Source of the DNA: UBA3792 sp045114775
Lineage (GTDB): Bacteria; Bacillota; Clostridia; Christensenellales; CAG-138
Direction: 5' to 3'
DNA length: 64,000 nucleotides
Assembly: GCA_045114775.1 (NCBI GenBank)
Contig: JBGULC010000013.1
Coordinates: forward strand, 1-64,000
Part shown: one piece after another, positions 40,243 through 48,329 of the stretch
Layout: every line of letters starts with the position of its first letter
Position numbering within the stretch: the first letter of the stretch is position 1
Translations under genes and position numbers: made by a program
Notes under the pieces: model-generated
Seen by the model: only the letters and a program-made list of their open reading frames with translations
What the model was told of the DNA's origin: nothing
The model's database searches: none

Positions 40243-41334
40243 TTATCCGACGGACGGGCAACGCTCTTCCCTGCGGTGCAGATCGAGGATTCTTGTCGCC
40301 GTATTCAACGCCGTAAGTCCTCTGTAAATGACGCTCGGAAAATCACCGTACACGGTATTTTGCGGAAGTCCTATCAGCGCTTCGATCATCCGTTTCGTCT
40401 CCGGCAGAACGCTGCGATCGTAAAACGCGTCGTAGTCCCGGTTGTCGGGCATTTCTTTAATCCGCGCTGCGACCGCTTCGGGATCAAGCCGGCGAAGGTT
40501 GCCGAGGCATTCCGTCTCCGCACCGGAGTTACCCATGTACAGCAGGCAGTCCGGGTGCACCGCAAGATACTTCTCCCCTTGCGGCGCATCAAACAGTGTC
40601 ATAAGATCCTGTCCGTTTATCAGCTTCTTTACCGCAAGACCGACACTGCTTTCACGCGCTTTTTCGATCAGCTCGGCGTCATCCTTCCCGAGCGTTTTGA
40701 ACCATTCGCCGAGCGTTTCCACATCCTGCACGGACGCGCGGTACGGCTCGTAATCCAAGCCGTTTTTGTGCGGTGTGAAGATCGGCAGTCCGATATAGAC
40801 CCAGTCCGGTCTCAGCCGATCCAGTATCGCGGAGATCTCGTTTTGCTGCTCCGGGAAAAACCTGTTCACCATCAGCGATACCTCAAGCTCCGCGCCATGC
40901 GCCTTGATAAACTCGCCGAACGCGATCGATGCGGAAAACGCACCGCTTCGCCGGACGATCTCATCGTGCAGCGCTTCATTGCCGTGGATCGTGATCCCGA
41001 ACGAGTTGAACCCTGACGCAAGATACCGTTTAAGCACCGTTTCTTTGTCGTCCCGCCGCATGCACCCCACGCCGGTCGTCATGCCGTGGTGATAATACCG
41101 GATATGCTTTGTGTTTGCCGCAGCGGCGATGATGCTGCCGATGTCGGGATGCCCCATCGGTTCGTGATCCAGTGTAAAGTACGTTTCCTCCGAAAGATAT
41201 GCGGCGATCGCGTCGAGCCGTTCCATACACAAAACCGCGTCGCTGCCTCTCATCCGCGGCAGCGGTCCGCCGTTTACGTAGCAATGTCTGCAGCGGGTAT
41301 CGCACCCCGCGACCAAGAGATCGAAATTGATCAT
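40243..41334 (-). CDS. radical SAM protein
   Basis: The 363-residue enzyme has the radical SAM cluster motif at the very N-terminus, Cys11-x3-Cys15-x2-Cys18 (AGCDTRCRHCYV). This is followed by a TIM-barrel-like middle part (LDHEPMGHPDI; GFNSFGITIHGNEALHDEIV, where an SPASM/MoaA protein has its SAM-binding strand). Near the C-terminus are C-x-L-Y-M-G-N-S-G (DCLLYMGNSG) and another Cys (ECLGNLR), a partial SPASM-like pattern. The product is unknown; no obvious precursor peptide is next to it. The promoter region upstream has unusual repeats (41349-41390, 41430-41520). Confidence 0.82.
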   Translation of the reverse strand: MINFDLLVAGCDTRCRHCYVNGGPLPRMRGSDAVLCMERLDAIAAYLSEETYFTLDHEPMGHPDIGSIIAAAANTKHIRYYHHGMTTGVGCMRRDDKETVLKRYLASGFNSFGITIHGNEALHDEIVRRSGAFSASIAFGEFIKAHGAELEVSLMVNRFFPEQQNEISAILDRLRPDWVYIGLPIFTPHKNGLDYEPYRASVQDVETLGEWFKTLGKDDAELIEKARESSVGLAVKKLINGQDLMTLFDAPQGEKYLAVHPDCLLYMGNSGAETECLGNLRRLDPEAVAARIKEMPDNRDYDAFYDRSVLPETKRMIEALIGLPQNTVYGDFPSVIYRGLTALNTATRILDLHRREERCPSVG

Positions 41335-41348
41335 GCCGTACCTTTCCT

Positions 41349-41403
41349 GTCCCGTCAGGTCAGATCGCGCGTTATATCGACTGACGGGACGTCGCCCATT
41401 ATA
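41349..41403 (-). promoter_or_regulatory. 5' leader of the radical SAM gene: -10 box and 10-bp inverted repeat
   Basis: On the minus strand TATAAT (41403-41398) is followed at once by perfect inverted arms GTCCCGTCAG (41390-41381) and CTGACGGGAC (41358-41349) with 22 nt between. No good -35 is seen, so an activator may be needed. The stem would form at the very 5' end of the mRNA or serve as an operator. Confidence 0.5.
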
Positions 41404-41429
41404 TCTTTACTATTATTATTTATTTCCCC

Positions 41430-41520
41430 ATCGTCTCGTGAGGGGGGTGGGGTCACCTCGTGACGGGGGATCCGTCACCACATGACAGGGGTGGGGTCAT
41501 CTCGTGACAATACGATTGTC
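41430..41520. repeat. 22-bp tandem array of palindromes with G-rich spacers
   Basis: GTCACCTCGTGAC (41452-41464), GTCACCACATGAC (41474-41486) and GTCATCTCGTGAC (41496-41508) repeat with an exact 22-bp period. A decayed unit lies at 41430-41442. Each is a palindrome with a 3-nt centre. The 9-nt spacers are G-rich (AGGGGTGGG type). GACAAT/ACG/ATTGTC (41506-41520) overlaps the last unit. Confidence 0.75.
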
Positions 41521-41567
41521 GCAGTGTGATACAAAGCGGGATCGCTCCCGTTTCTGTATTTCGCGTT

Positions 41568-42593
41568 TTATGCGCGCGCTTTCAGCTGCTCGATCTCGCG
41601 GCGGACGTAATCGACCGTTTCGCCGCAGGTCGTGTTAATGTCCTCTTTGAGGATCACGATCTCCCGTTCGAGCGCTTCCACGCCGCGCATCGGATCGCCC
41701 ATGCGCTCGCACACCTGCGCGATCGCTTCGAGTGCATCGACCATCCTCGGCGGCTTCTGGATCTCCATCGCTTTTTCATACATGGCGATCGCCTGCTCGA
41801 ATTGTCCCGCGCGGGCGTACACGTCGCCCATGGACAGCCAGGTCATCCACTCATCCGGGTACTGTTCGCACATGCGGTTCCAATGCTGCATGGCAAGGTC
41901 CCGATTTCCTGCAAACCATTCGATATTGCCCTCATAGAGCGGCACGCGGAAGGTCATCTCGTGTTTTGCCATTTCTTTGACCGCTTCGCGTGCCTCGACA
42001 AAGCGCTGGTCGTCGATCAGAAGATCCATCAGATACAGATATGCGCGGGACGCGTCCGGATGCGCCTGGATATGCGCTTTCCAGAATTCGATCCCTCTGT
42101 GATGCGTCCAGCAGTACCAATCCGAAGCGCGACCGCCCATCGCCCGGTCCAGTTCGCCATACGCGTCGCGATTGTAGGGATCGCGGCGGATCGCTTCCTT
42201 TGCGGCAAGCTCGGCACGTTCGCTGCACTGCTTGGCAAGATGATTCTCCATATCCGCCAGCAGTGCATAGGGCTTCGGGTTATCGGGCTCTCTCATGCCC
42301 TTTTCGATCAAAAACCGCCGTTCGGTCTCGACCACCGCGGGATCATACACCTTGACGTCCCAGACCATGTTCTGGATGCGGTCCATGCGCGTGTCGTCAG
42401 AGAGCGCAAACAGCGCGTCGATCGTGACGCCGAAATACGCGGAGATCTCCGGCAGCAGGGAAATGTCCGGCAGCGTTTCGCCGCGTTCCCAGCGGCTGAC
42501 CGCCTGTCCCGTGACGCCTATTTTTTCCGCGACGGTCTCCTGCGTGAGCCCGCGCGCCGTGCGGAGCTCCTTGAATTGTTTTCCGAATTCCAT
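41568..42593 (-). CDS. XRE-family regulator with TPR-like domain
   Basis: The 341-residue protein has an N-terminal helix-turn-helix (about 1-60, GLTQETVAEKIGVTGQAVSRWERGETLPDISLLPEISAYFGV) and a C-terminal helical repeat region (about 95-320) with TPR-like units such as YLYLMDLLIDDQRFVEAREAV and WLSMGDVYARAGQFEQAIAMYEKAM. Such HTH-TPR proteins often respond to peptides or measure metabolites; no partner peptide gene was seen. GGAGGA precedes the ATG at 42593. Confidence 0.88.
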   Translation of the reverse strand: MEFGKQFKELRTARGLTQETVAEKIGVTGQAVSRWERGETLPDISLLPEISAYFGVTIDALFALSDDTRMDRIQNMVWDVKVYDPAVVETERRFLIEKGMREPDNPKPYALLADMENHLAKQCSERAELAAKEAIRRDPYNRDAYGELDRAMGGRASDWYCWTHHRGIEFWKAHIQAHPDASRAYLYLMDLLIDDQRFVEAREAVKEMAKHEMTFRVPLYEGNIEWFAGNRDLAMQHWNRMCEQYPDEWMTWLSMGDVYARAGQFEQAIAMYEKAMEIQKPPRMVDALEAIAQVCERMGDPMRGVEALEREIVILKEDINTTCGETVDYVRREIEQLKARA

Positions 42594-42635
42594 TGTTTTG
42601 TCCTCCTGTTTGTTTCTGAGAAGAGGATAGCAGAA

Positions 42636-42660
42636 CGGCGCGCCCGTTTACAGCGCGCCG
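42636..42660 (-). terminator. hairpin after the TraX-like gene
   Basis: CGGCGCGC and GCGCGCCG form a perfect stem with a 9-nt loop. The sequence after it on the minus strand (TTCTGC) has only a weak T-run, so it is a probable rather than certain terminator. Confidence 0.5.
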
Positions 42661-42689
42661 ACAAAGAATGAACTCAACCGTCCGTTGGA

Positions 42690-43445
42690 TCAGCCGCCGA
42701 TCATCACGGCGACGTTGCCGAGCAGAAGGAGCCGCAGCACGCCGATCAGCACGAGATGCGCGGGGTAATAGATGTAGAACAGCCACTTCATGCCCTTCCA
42801 TGTGCCGCGCTTGCCGTTATAGAGCCGCAGCAGCGGGATCGAAAGCGCCGTACATAGCTGCAGAACGCCGTAGATCTTGTCAATGAAGTAGAAATAGACG
42901 AGCGCATACGCCGCCGTCCAGACCATCATCCAGATCATGCGCTTTCGGAAGCTTTCGCGCTTGCCCCAGAAGTACAGGATCGCCATGACGGCGATGCAGC
43001 TCCAGTCCGACGGAAAGCTGATCGCAAGGATCGGCACGAGCAGCAGGAACTTCAGCCACGTCTTGAGCTCGGAGTCAAACAGCCGGATCGTCAGAAGCCC
43101 CCAGAAAAGCGACCAGATCACGCTCGTCTGGTTGAAGAACTCGCCCTTGGAGAACGGCAGGAACGGGATCCCGAATGCAAAGCAGTAGGCGAAGTGCGAG
43201 ATGAACGCAAAGAGCAGCAGACGCAGCGCGTACTTTTTGAAATCGTGCGTATGCAGATAGCCTTCCGCGATGAAGAACCACATGATCGGCGCGGTGATGC
43301 GGCCGATCGCGTGCAGCGCAAGAAGCCACGGCATGTGCTGATAGCCGGGGAACAGGATCCAAAGCACATGGTCGAGCGTCATCGCGGCGATCGCGATCAG
43401 CTTCAATGCGTTTCCGGTCAATCCTTTGTGCGCCTGCGTTTCCAT
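42690..43445 (-). CDS. TraX-family membrane protein
   Basis: The 251-residue multi-pass membrane protein matches the TraX family (GLTGNALKLIAIAAMTLDHVLWILFP at the start, IGRITAPIMWFFIAEGYLHTHDFKKYALRLL, YIYYPAHLVLIGVLR at the end). TraX of F plasmid N-acetylates pilin; chromosomal homologues in Firmicutes are common and are presumed acyltransferases of unknown substrate. There are no conjugation genes around, so a cell-envelope acyl transfer is more likely. Confidence 0.88.
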   Translation of the reverse strand: METQAHKGLTGNALKLIAIAAMTLDHVLWILFPGYQHMPWLLALHAIGRITAPIMWFFIAEGYLHTHDFKKYALRLLLFAFISHFAYCFAFGIPFLPFSKGEFFNQTSVIWSLFWGLLTIRLFDSELKTWLKFLLLVPILAISFPSDWSCIAVMAILYFWGKRESFRKRMIWMMVWTAAYALVYFYFIDKIYGVLQLCTALSIPLLRLYNGKRGTWKGMKWLFYIYYPAHLVLIGVLRLLLLGNVAVMIGG

Positions 43446-43494
43446 GCGGGAAATTCCTTTCGCTGTTTATGGATTCGGGGAACTTTGCCGAAAC

Positions 43495-46077
43495 TCAGAA
43501 GCCGTGACGGTATCCGTCGTGCTCGGTCGGAACGTCCGGCGAGGGAACGTCTTCGCTGTATCCGAACAGCAGCGCGTCGTTCCAAGGACGCTGACAGTCA
43601 TACGTGCCGCGCTTATAGTGGCGATTCAGAGCCTCACCCATAAAGACGACGCCGACCGAGGATCCTCCGTCCATATTATAGGCGACAGAACAGCCGCAGT
43701 CGATGAACATCTGCGCGAAGTATTCAAGCGTGATGCTGTAGGAGAAATCCTCCTGCCTGCCCTCGGTTGCGATCGCGATCCAGTGTCCGGGCTCGACCAT
43801 ACCGATGCCGCACCGCGGATTGGGATGATCGACGCGGTTGCTCGCAGTGGATTTGTGGATCTCACCGTTTTCGACCAGCGTCGGGCCGAAACCGTAAGTG
43901 TCGCGCACGCCGTGGTCCATCAGCACGCGCTGGGAGGCGCCGTCGCGCGGCAGCACGCTGAGCGTCATGTCTTCCTTGATCAGGAGCGTCTCCGAGTTGT
44001 TGGCGTTGGAGTAGAATCTGCCCTGACGGATCAGACAGCCCTTAAGCTCTTTTTCTGCGGCGACAAGATTGTCACCCGTGATCGCAAGGACCGCTTTCTC
44101 ATTTCGCGCATAAATCCATGGCTGTACGTATTCGCGAACGCCGGAGCGATAGCTCGAGTAGTCGCGCATCCGGATGTCTGCGACGTAATACACAAGAGGA
44201 TGGTTTTCCTCCATGGTGGTGTGCACTTCACGGATGTCGATCGAAAGCACGCTGTTTTTATACCACCAGTGTCCGTTCTCCCAATCGAGTTCGTACTCCT
44301 CGCCGTCGCCGGACAGGAAATATGCCTCCTCCGGATCGGGTGTAGGAGAGGGCGTCGGTTCGGGCGTGGGTTCCGGGGTCGGCTCGGGGGTGGGTTCCGC
44401 AATCGGTTCCGGTGTGGGTTCCGGCGTGGGCTCCTGGGTCGGGTCGGGCGATGGGGAGGGCGTCGGGGACGCGGGCGCGGCGGTGAGAGAAGCAACTTCG
44501 GACGCCGCGGCAGGCTTCGGCGAGCGCGCAAGCGCGCCGGTAAGGATCAGGATTGCAGCCGCAGCGCCGATACAAAGCGGCAGCAGGCAGAAGAGACGTT
44601 TGAGAAGCGTCGGCTTTTTGAGGCAGCCCCACAGAACGGCGGTTACAGTGATCCCCAGCAGAAGGGGCAGCCACCACGGGGGGATTGCGTCGGAAACGCT
44701 GCCGCTTGCCGTTTCCCGCACGGAGGATTCCGGTTCCGGCGTTTGGACAGTATGCGCCGCTGTCGGCACTGCGGACGAAATGGACGCGGTCGCCGCAGTC
44801 GGCTTGGGTGACGGTTCGGCCGTCGCCACCGGAGTCGCGGTCGGTATAGCTGTCGGTTCCGGCGTCGGTTCCGCCGTGGGTTCCGGCGTCGGCGTCGGAG
44901 GCGGCGTAGGTTCGCGGTAATCCGCAAAGCTGCTTCGGGAAAGATGCTCCAGCAGGTCGTTTTTGCCGGTGTCGTCTCCGACCGTGCTCTTCTGCAGTGA
45001 GAAACGGATCGTATCGGGCATATCTCTCCGGAATACGCGTTCTTCACGGTAAAGCCGATACAGCTCGTCCGCCAGATCGTCCGCCGTGACGCCGTCGTAC
45101 GCATACAGCGGCATTCCGGCCGGGAATACCGTCGCGCCGTCTGCGGAAAGCGTGTAGAGCTTCGGTACGGCAAACGGCTCGAGATCCTTTTCGCGGGAGG
45201 GATCCTCCGCGTAAGAGACCGCGTCGATCACCCGACGCGCAAGGAACCCGTCGAGATAACTGTTCTGATCGGAAGCCGGATCGAGCGTAATGACCAGCTT
45301 CGGACGTACGGTGCGGATCGTCGTCGTCAGCAGATTCATCAGTGCGTTTTCGGACATATCGAGCGCGTTGAGCGCGTTGGCGTCGTTCCGGATGTACGGG
45401 CGCGCCTTCCCCGTTCCGAACCGAGGCATTTTGCGTATGCCCATTTCGGACAGGACCTGCATACACTGGTGCGAATGATAGCCGTCCGCTTCCATGAAAT
45501 AAACGGTTTTCACGGTAAGCCCGTGTTCGCCGGAGAGCATCGGCAGCACGCCGCCGAGTTTCAGAAGCTCGTCGCCCGGGGCGGTCAGAAAGACGAGTAC
45601 GTCCGCCTGTTCGTCTGTATCCGAAAACGGCGCAGACGCCTGATCCTTCACGGGATACCAATCGCTGATCGCAATGGGATCTCTTTCGGAGGAAAGCACT
45701 GCAGTGGCGGAGCCTTCCGCAACGGGAATGAAGACGACGCCGGGCTGAGAGGCTGCTCTGACCGAGGAAATAGGATTGTTTTCGGCGTCGCGGAAAGTCA
45801 GGGTATAATACTTGCGCCCTTCATAAAAATCAAGGTACAGCATCCGCGCGGACGACGGAATGTGCATGACAAGGGTTTCGTATTTATAAAAAGTGACCGT
45901 CGTAAAGGGATCGCCGTCGGAAAGATGCGAAACGTAAGGGGCGACCTCGTCCGGCACGGTATAGGTACAGGGGATCGCGTTTTCCGCAGCGGATGCCGAT
46001 TGCTCGGCGAGCGAAACGGCGGGAAACGCCAACAACAACACTATGAACAACAAGAGCAGACAGGAGGCGTGTTTCAT
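43495..46077 (-). CDS. degenerate LmbE-like domain fused to phosphodiester glycosidase
   Basis: The 860-residue envelope protein has a signal peptide (1-24). Residues about 158-330 resemble the LmbE/PIG-L deacetylase fold, but the zinc motif HPDDE is APGDE (166-170) and the later His-rich motif is replaced (DPASDQNSYLDGFLARRVID), so metal binding is probably lost. A Pro/Thr-rich stalk, two hydrophobic segments (about 480-530) and a PTPEP stalk precede the C-terminal phosphodiester glycosidase (NAGPA) domain at about 620-840, with GFGPTLVENG, NPRCGIGMV and AYNMDGGSS. It probably acts on cell-wall or exopolysaccharide sugar-phosphate linkages. Confidence 0.85.
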   Translation of the reverse strand: MKHASCLLLLFIVLLLAFPAVSLAEQSASAAENAIPCTYTVPDEVAPYVSHLSDGDPFTTVTFYKYETLVMHIPSSARMLYLDFYEGRKYYTLTFRDAENNPISSVRAASQPGVVFIPVAEGSATAVLSSERDPIAISDWYPVKDQASAPFSDTDEQADVLVFLTAPGDELLKLGGVLPMLSGEHGLTVKTVYFMEADGYHSHQCMQVLSEMGIRKMPRFGTGKARPYIRNDANALNALDMSENALMNLLTTTIRTVRPKLVITLDPASDQNSYLDGFLARRVIDAVSYAEDPSREKDLEPFAVPKLYTLSADGATVFPAGMPLYAYDGVTADDLADELYRLYREERVFRRDMPDTIRFSLQKSTVGDDTGKNDLLEHLSRSSFADYREPTPPPTPTPEPTAEPTPEPTAIPTATPVATAEPSPKPTAATASISSAVPTAAHTVQTPEPESSVRETASGSVSDAIPPWWLPLLLGITVTAVLWGCLKKPTLLKRLFCLLPLCIGAAAAILILTGALARSPKPAAASEVASLTAAPASPTPSPSPDPTQEPTPEPTPEPIAEPTPEPTPEPTPEPTPSPTPDPEEAYFLSGDGEEYELDWENGHWWYKNSVLSIDIREVHTTMEENHPLVYYVADIRMRDYSSYRSGVREYVQPWIYARNEKAVLAITGDNLVAAEKELKGCLIRQGRFYSNANNSETLLIKEDMTLSVLPRDGASQRVLMDHGVRDTYGFGPTLVENGEIHKSTASNRVDHPNPRCGIGMVEPGHWIAIATEGRQEDFSYSITLEYFAQMFIDCGCSVAYNMDGGSSVGVVFMGEALNRHYKRGTYDCQRPWNDALLFGYSEDVPSPDVPTEHDGYRHGF

Positions 46078-46120
46078 GTCTCAGATTGCCGAGAAGGACT
46101 CCTTTGCCGATATTAAATCC

Positions 46121-46149
46121 AGTATAACATATTTAATCAATGCAGTCAA
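46121..46149 (-). promoter_or_regulatory. promoter of the phosphodiester glycosidase gene
   Basis: On the minus strand TTGACT (46149-46144) and TATACT (46126-46121) with a 17-nt spacer. The only strong Shine-Dalgarno (AAAGGAG, 46105-46099) is 21 nt from the ATG at 46077, an unusual distance. Confidence 0.8.
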
Positions 46150-46210
46150 TTTATTCACGGAATTTCGTGCGAACGGCAATCGGGATTTCATACGGGCAGC
46201 TATCGTCAGA

Positions 46211-46246
46211 AAAAAGGCGATCCGCCGACAGGAACGGCGGATCGCC
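46211..46246 (-). terminator. terminator of the lipoprotein/COG1361 unit
   Basis: On the minus strand GGCGATCCGCCG pairs with CGGCGGATCGCC in a perfect 12-bp stem with a 7-nt loop, followed by TTTTTTCTG. It separates the 46262 gene from the glycosidase gene. Confidence 0.92.
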
Positions 46247-46261
46247 ATTATAAAAGAGTGC

Positions 46262-48268
46262 TTATTTCATCCGCATCACACGGGCGAAGCGGGCGATCAG
46301 GATGATCGCGATCAGAATGATGATGACGGCGATCGCGACGAGCAGGGAGATCCACCACTGCGACAGCGTCTGCTGTTCCTTTTGCTCCTGCTCCTGCTTT
46401 GCCTTCTCCTCGTCGGTGACCTTGACCGGCTCGGCGATTGTCATCCGAAGATCCTGATACTCGCTCTGCCGCTCGCCGTTTACGTCCTCGAACGTGATCT
46501 CCACGGAGCCGTAGGTCTCGCCGTACTTCTCCGTGCCGGATTTTGTCGTGACAAATACGGTGATCGCCTTGTCCGCGCTCTCCTGCGGATCAAGATTCCC
46601 CAGAAACGCCGACGAACAGATCAGCCCGTCGCAGTTCAGGGAACAGCGGATGTTATAGATCGGCGAGAATCCGGTGTTGTAGACGCAGACCGGAAGCGTG
46701 AAGCTTTCGCCGCTCGTCATCGATTCCGGCAGCTTGATCTCGTCATAGCCGAGCGACGCCTTCTGCACGACGGTCAGCGGACAATCCGCACCGGTCGTGT
46801 ACGTGCCGCTGCTGCCCGCATCCAGATAGGAGCAATCGAAGCGGAACGTATGCTTGCCTTCCGCCGCGCTCGGCAGTGCGCGCAGATCGAAGGAAACGGT
46901 CGTCGACTCGCCCTTTTTGAGACTTTCGATCGTCTGATGGTCCTGCGTGCCCTTGTGCCGGATCGAATCGTCCTCCGCGGCGTACTGTATGGTGATGTTC
47001 CTTGCGTCGCGCGTGCCGGTGTTCGTGACGGTCAGCGTGACCGTAAACCCGTCGCCGCCGTTGACGACCTCGCTGTATTCGCAGCCCGTGATCTCGATCT
47101 TCGGCTGCGTCACCTTGATGCTGTATCGGCCCGACTCCGTATAGGAGCCGCCGAACTTGTCCTCATAAGCGATCTGCACGGTCATGAACGCCGAGCCCTC
47201 GTTTGCGCCCGGTATGACGCGAAGATCGAACGTCGTTTCCAGTTCGCCGCCGATCGGGAGCGCATCGAAGAATCGCGCGTTCAGATCGCCTTCCCGAAAC
47301 AGCGCATCCGATTCGGGCGTCAGGGAGACGCGGATGTTTTTGGCGTCATAGTTGCCGACGTTGCTCATCGAAAGCTGTACGGACGTGCGCTCGCCGCCGG
47401 ACGCCTCGCCCGGCGTGATCATGCAGTTTTGAATCAGGACGACCGGCTTTTTGACAGTCGTCTGCCCGCCGCCTCCACCGCCCGAAGAGCGTGTTTTGCC
47501 GCCGGTGATCTGAACCTGCATGTTGAAGGTCTGTTCGGTCTGATCGCCTGCCGGCGTCTTGTAGGTCACATGAAGACAGACGGTATAGGTTCCGTTGTAA
47601 TAAGTGCCGGAAAGCGGCGCATCGAACTTGATCAGGTACGCGCTCGACGTGCCTGTTTTCTTGTTATCCCTTCCCTGCGTAACGTCATACTTCTTTTCGC
47701 GCACATCAAACTGGAGATTGGACGGCGCAAACGGTCCGTCGGACGGAAACTCCGGCACGACGCGGATCGTATTGCCCTGTGTTTTTCCGAGCAGCGGCAT
47801 GATAAACTGCACGGAGCCCTTCGTCTGCACCGGCATGTATCCGTCCGCATAGCTTTTGTCCATGCCGGGATATTTCCAGTATGTGTCGATCTTCAGCGGA
47901 TCGCTCGCTTCGCCGGTCGGTTCCGGTGTTTCCGGCGCTGCCGTCGGCTGCGTTGTCGGCGAGGCAGTCGGTTTCGTACTGGGCGAAGCTGTGGGTTCTG
48001 TACTTGGCGATGCAGTCGGCCGCTCCGTGGGCGGCGCGGTGGGCGGCGTCGTTGTAGGTGCAGTCGGTTCCACGCTCGGCGGCGCGGTCGGCAGCGTCGT
48101 TGTAGGTGCAGTCGGTTCCACACTCGGCGATGCAGACGGCTCCGTGCTTGGCGAAGAAGAGGGCTCCGTCGAAGCGGTCGGTTCCGGTTCGTTTTCTTCT
48201 GCGATCGCCAGCATCGGCGTCAACGCAAGGATCAATACCAGCAGCCATGCCAATACTCTTTGTTTCAT
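46262..48268 (-). CDS. COG1361-like membrane-anchored protein with CARDB-type domains
   Basis: The 668-residue surface protein has a signal peptide (MKQRVLAWLLVLILALTPML), a TEPSSSPSTEP / TAPPTERPTASP low-complexity stalk (about 25-130), then at least three Ig-like domains with N-x-G phrases (MSNVGNYDAKNIRVSL, VTNTGTRDARNITIQY, VYNTGFSPIYNIRCSL), typical of CARDB/DUF11 and COG1361 proteins. The C-terminal membrane helix is at about 640-662. Such proteins often accompany ABC exporters. The start 48268 has GGGTGACAGG upstream. It is the last gene of the lipoprotein/ABC region. Confidence 0.82.
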   Translation of the reverse strand: MKQRVLAWLLVLILALTPMLAIAEENEPEPTASTEPSSSPSTEPSASPSVEPTAPTTTLPTAPPSVEPTAPTTTPPTAPPTERPTASPSTEPTASPSTKPTASPTTQPTAAPETPEPTGEASDPLKIDTYWKYPGMDKSYADGYMPVQTKGSVQFIMPLLGKTQGNTIRVVPEFPSDGPFAPSNLQFDVREKKYDVTQGRDNKKTGTSSAYLIKFDAPLSGTYYNGTYTVCLHVTYKTPAGDQTEQTFNMQVQITGGKTRSSGGGGGGQTTVKKPVVLIQNCMITPGEASGGERTSVQLSMSNVGNYDAKNIRVSLTPESDALFREGDLNARFFDALPIGGELETTFDLRVIPGANEGSAFMTVQIAYEDKFGGSYTESGRYSIKVTQPKIEITGCEYSEVVNGGDGFTVTLTVTNTGTRDARNITIQYAAEDDSIRHKGTQDHQTIESLKKGESTTVSFDLRALPSAAEGKHTFRFDCSYLDAGSSGTYTTGADCPLTVVQKASLGYDEIKLPESMTSGESFTLPVCVYNTGFSPIYNIRCSLNCDGLICSSAFLGNLDPQESADKAITVFVTTKSGTEKYGETYGSVEITFEDVNGERQSEYQDLRMTIAEPVKVTDEEKAKQEQEQKEQQTLSQWWISLLVAIAVIIILIAIILIARFARVMRMK

Positions 48269-48329
48269 ACCTGTCACCCTTCTCTTTCGTTCGTATTTCA
48301 AATCTGATTCCTTTGAAGCGGCAAACCGC

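Noticed and set aside
41430..41520. Possible CRISPR array
   Set aside because: The units are 13-bp palindromes with 9-nt spacers that are alike and G-rich; no 30-nt unique spacers and no cas genes.
42690..43445. TraX-like gene as sign of a conjugative element
   Set aside because: No relaxase, coupling protein, integrase or other transfer gene is near; chromosomal TraX homologues are common in Firmicutes.
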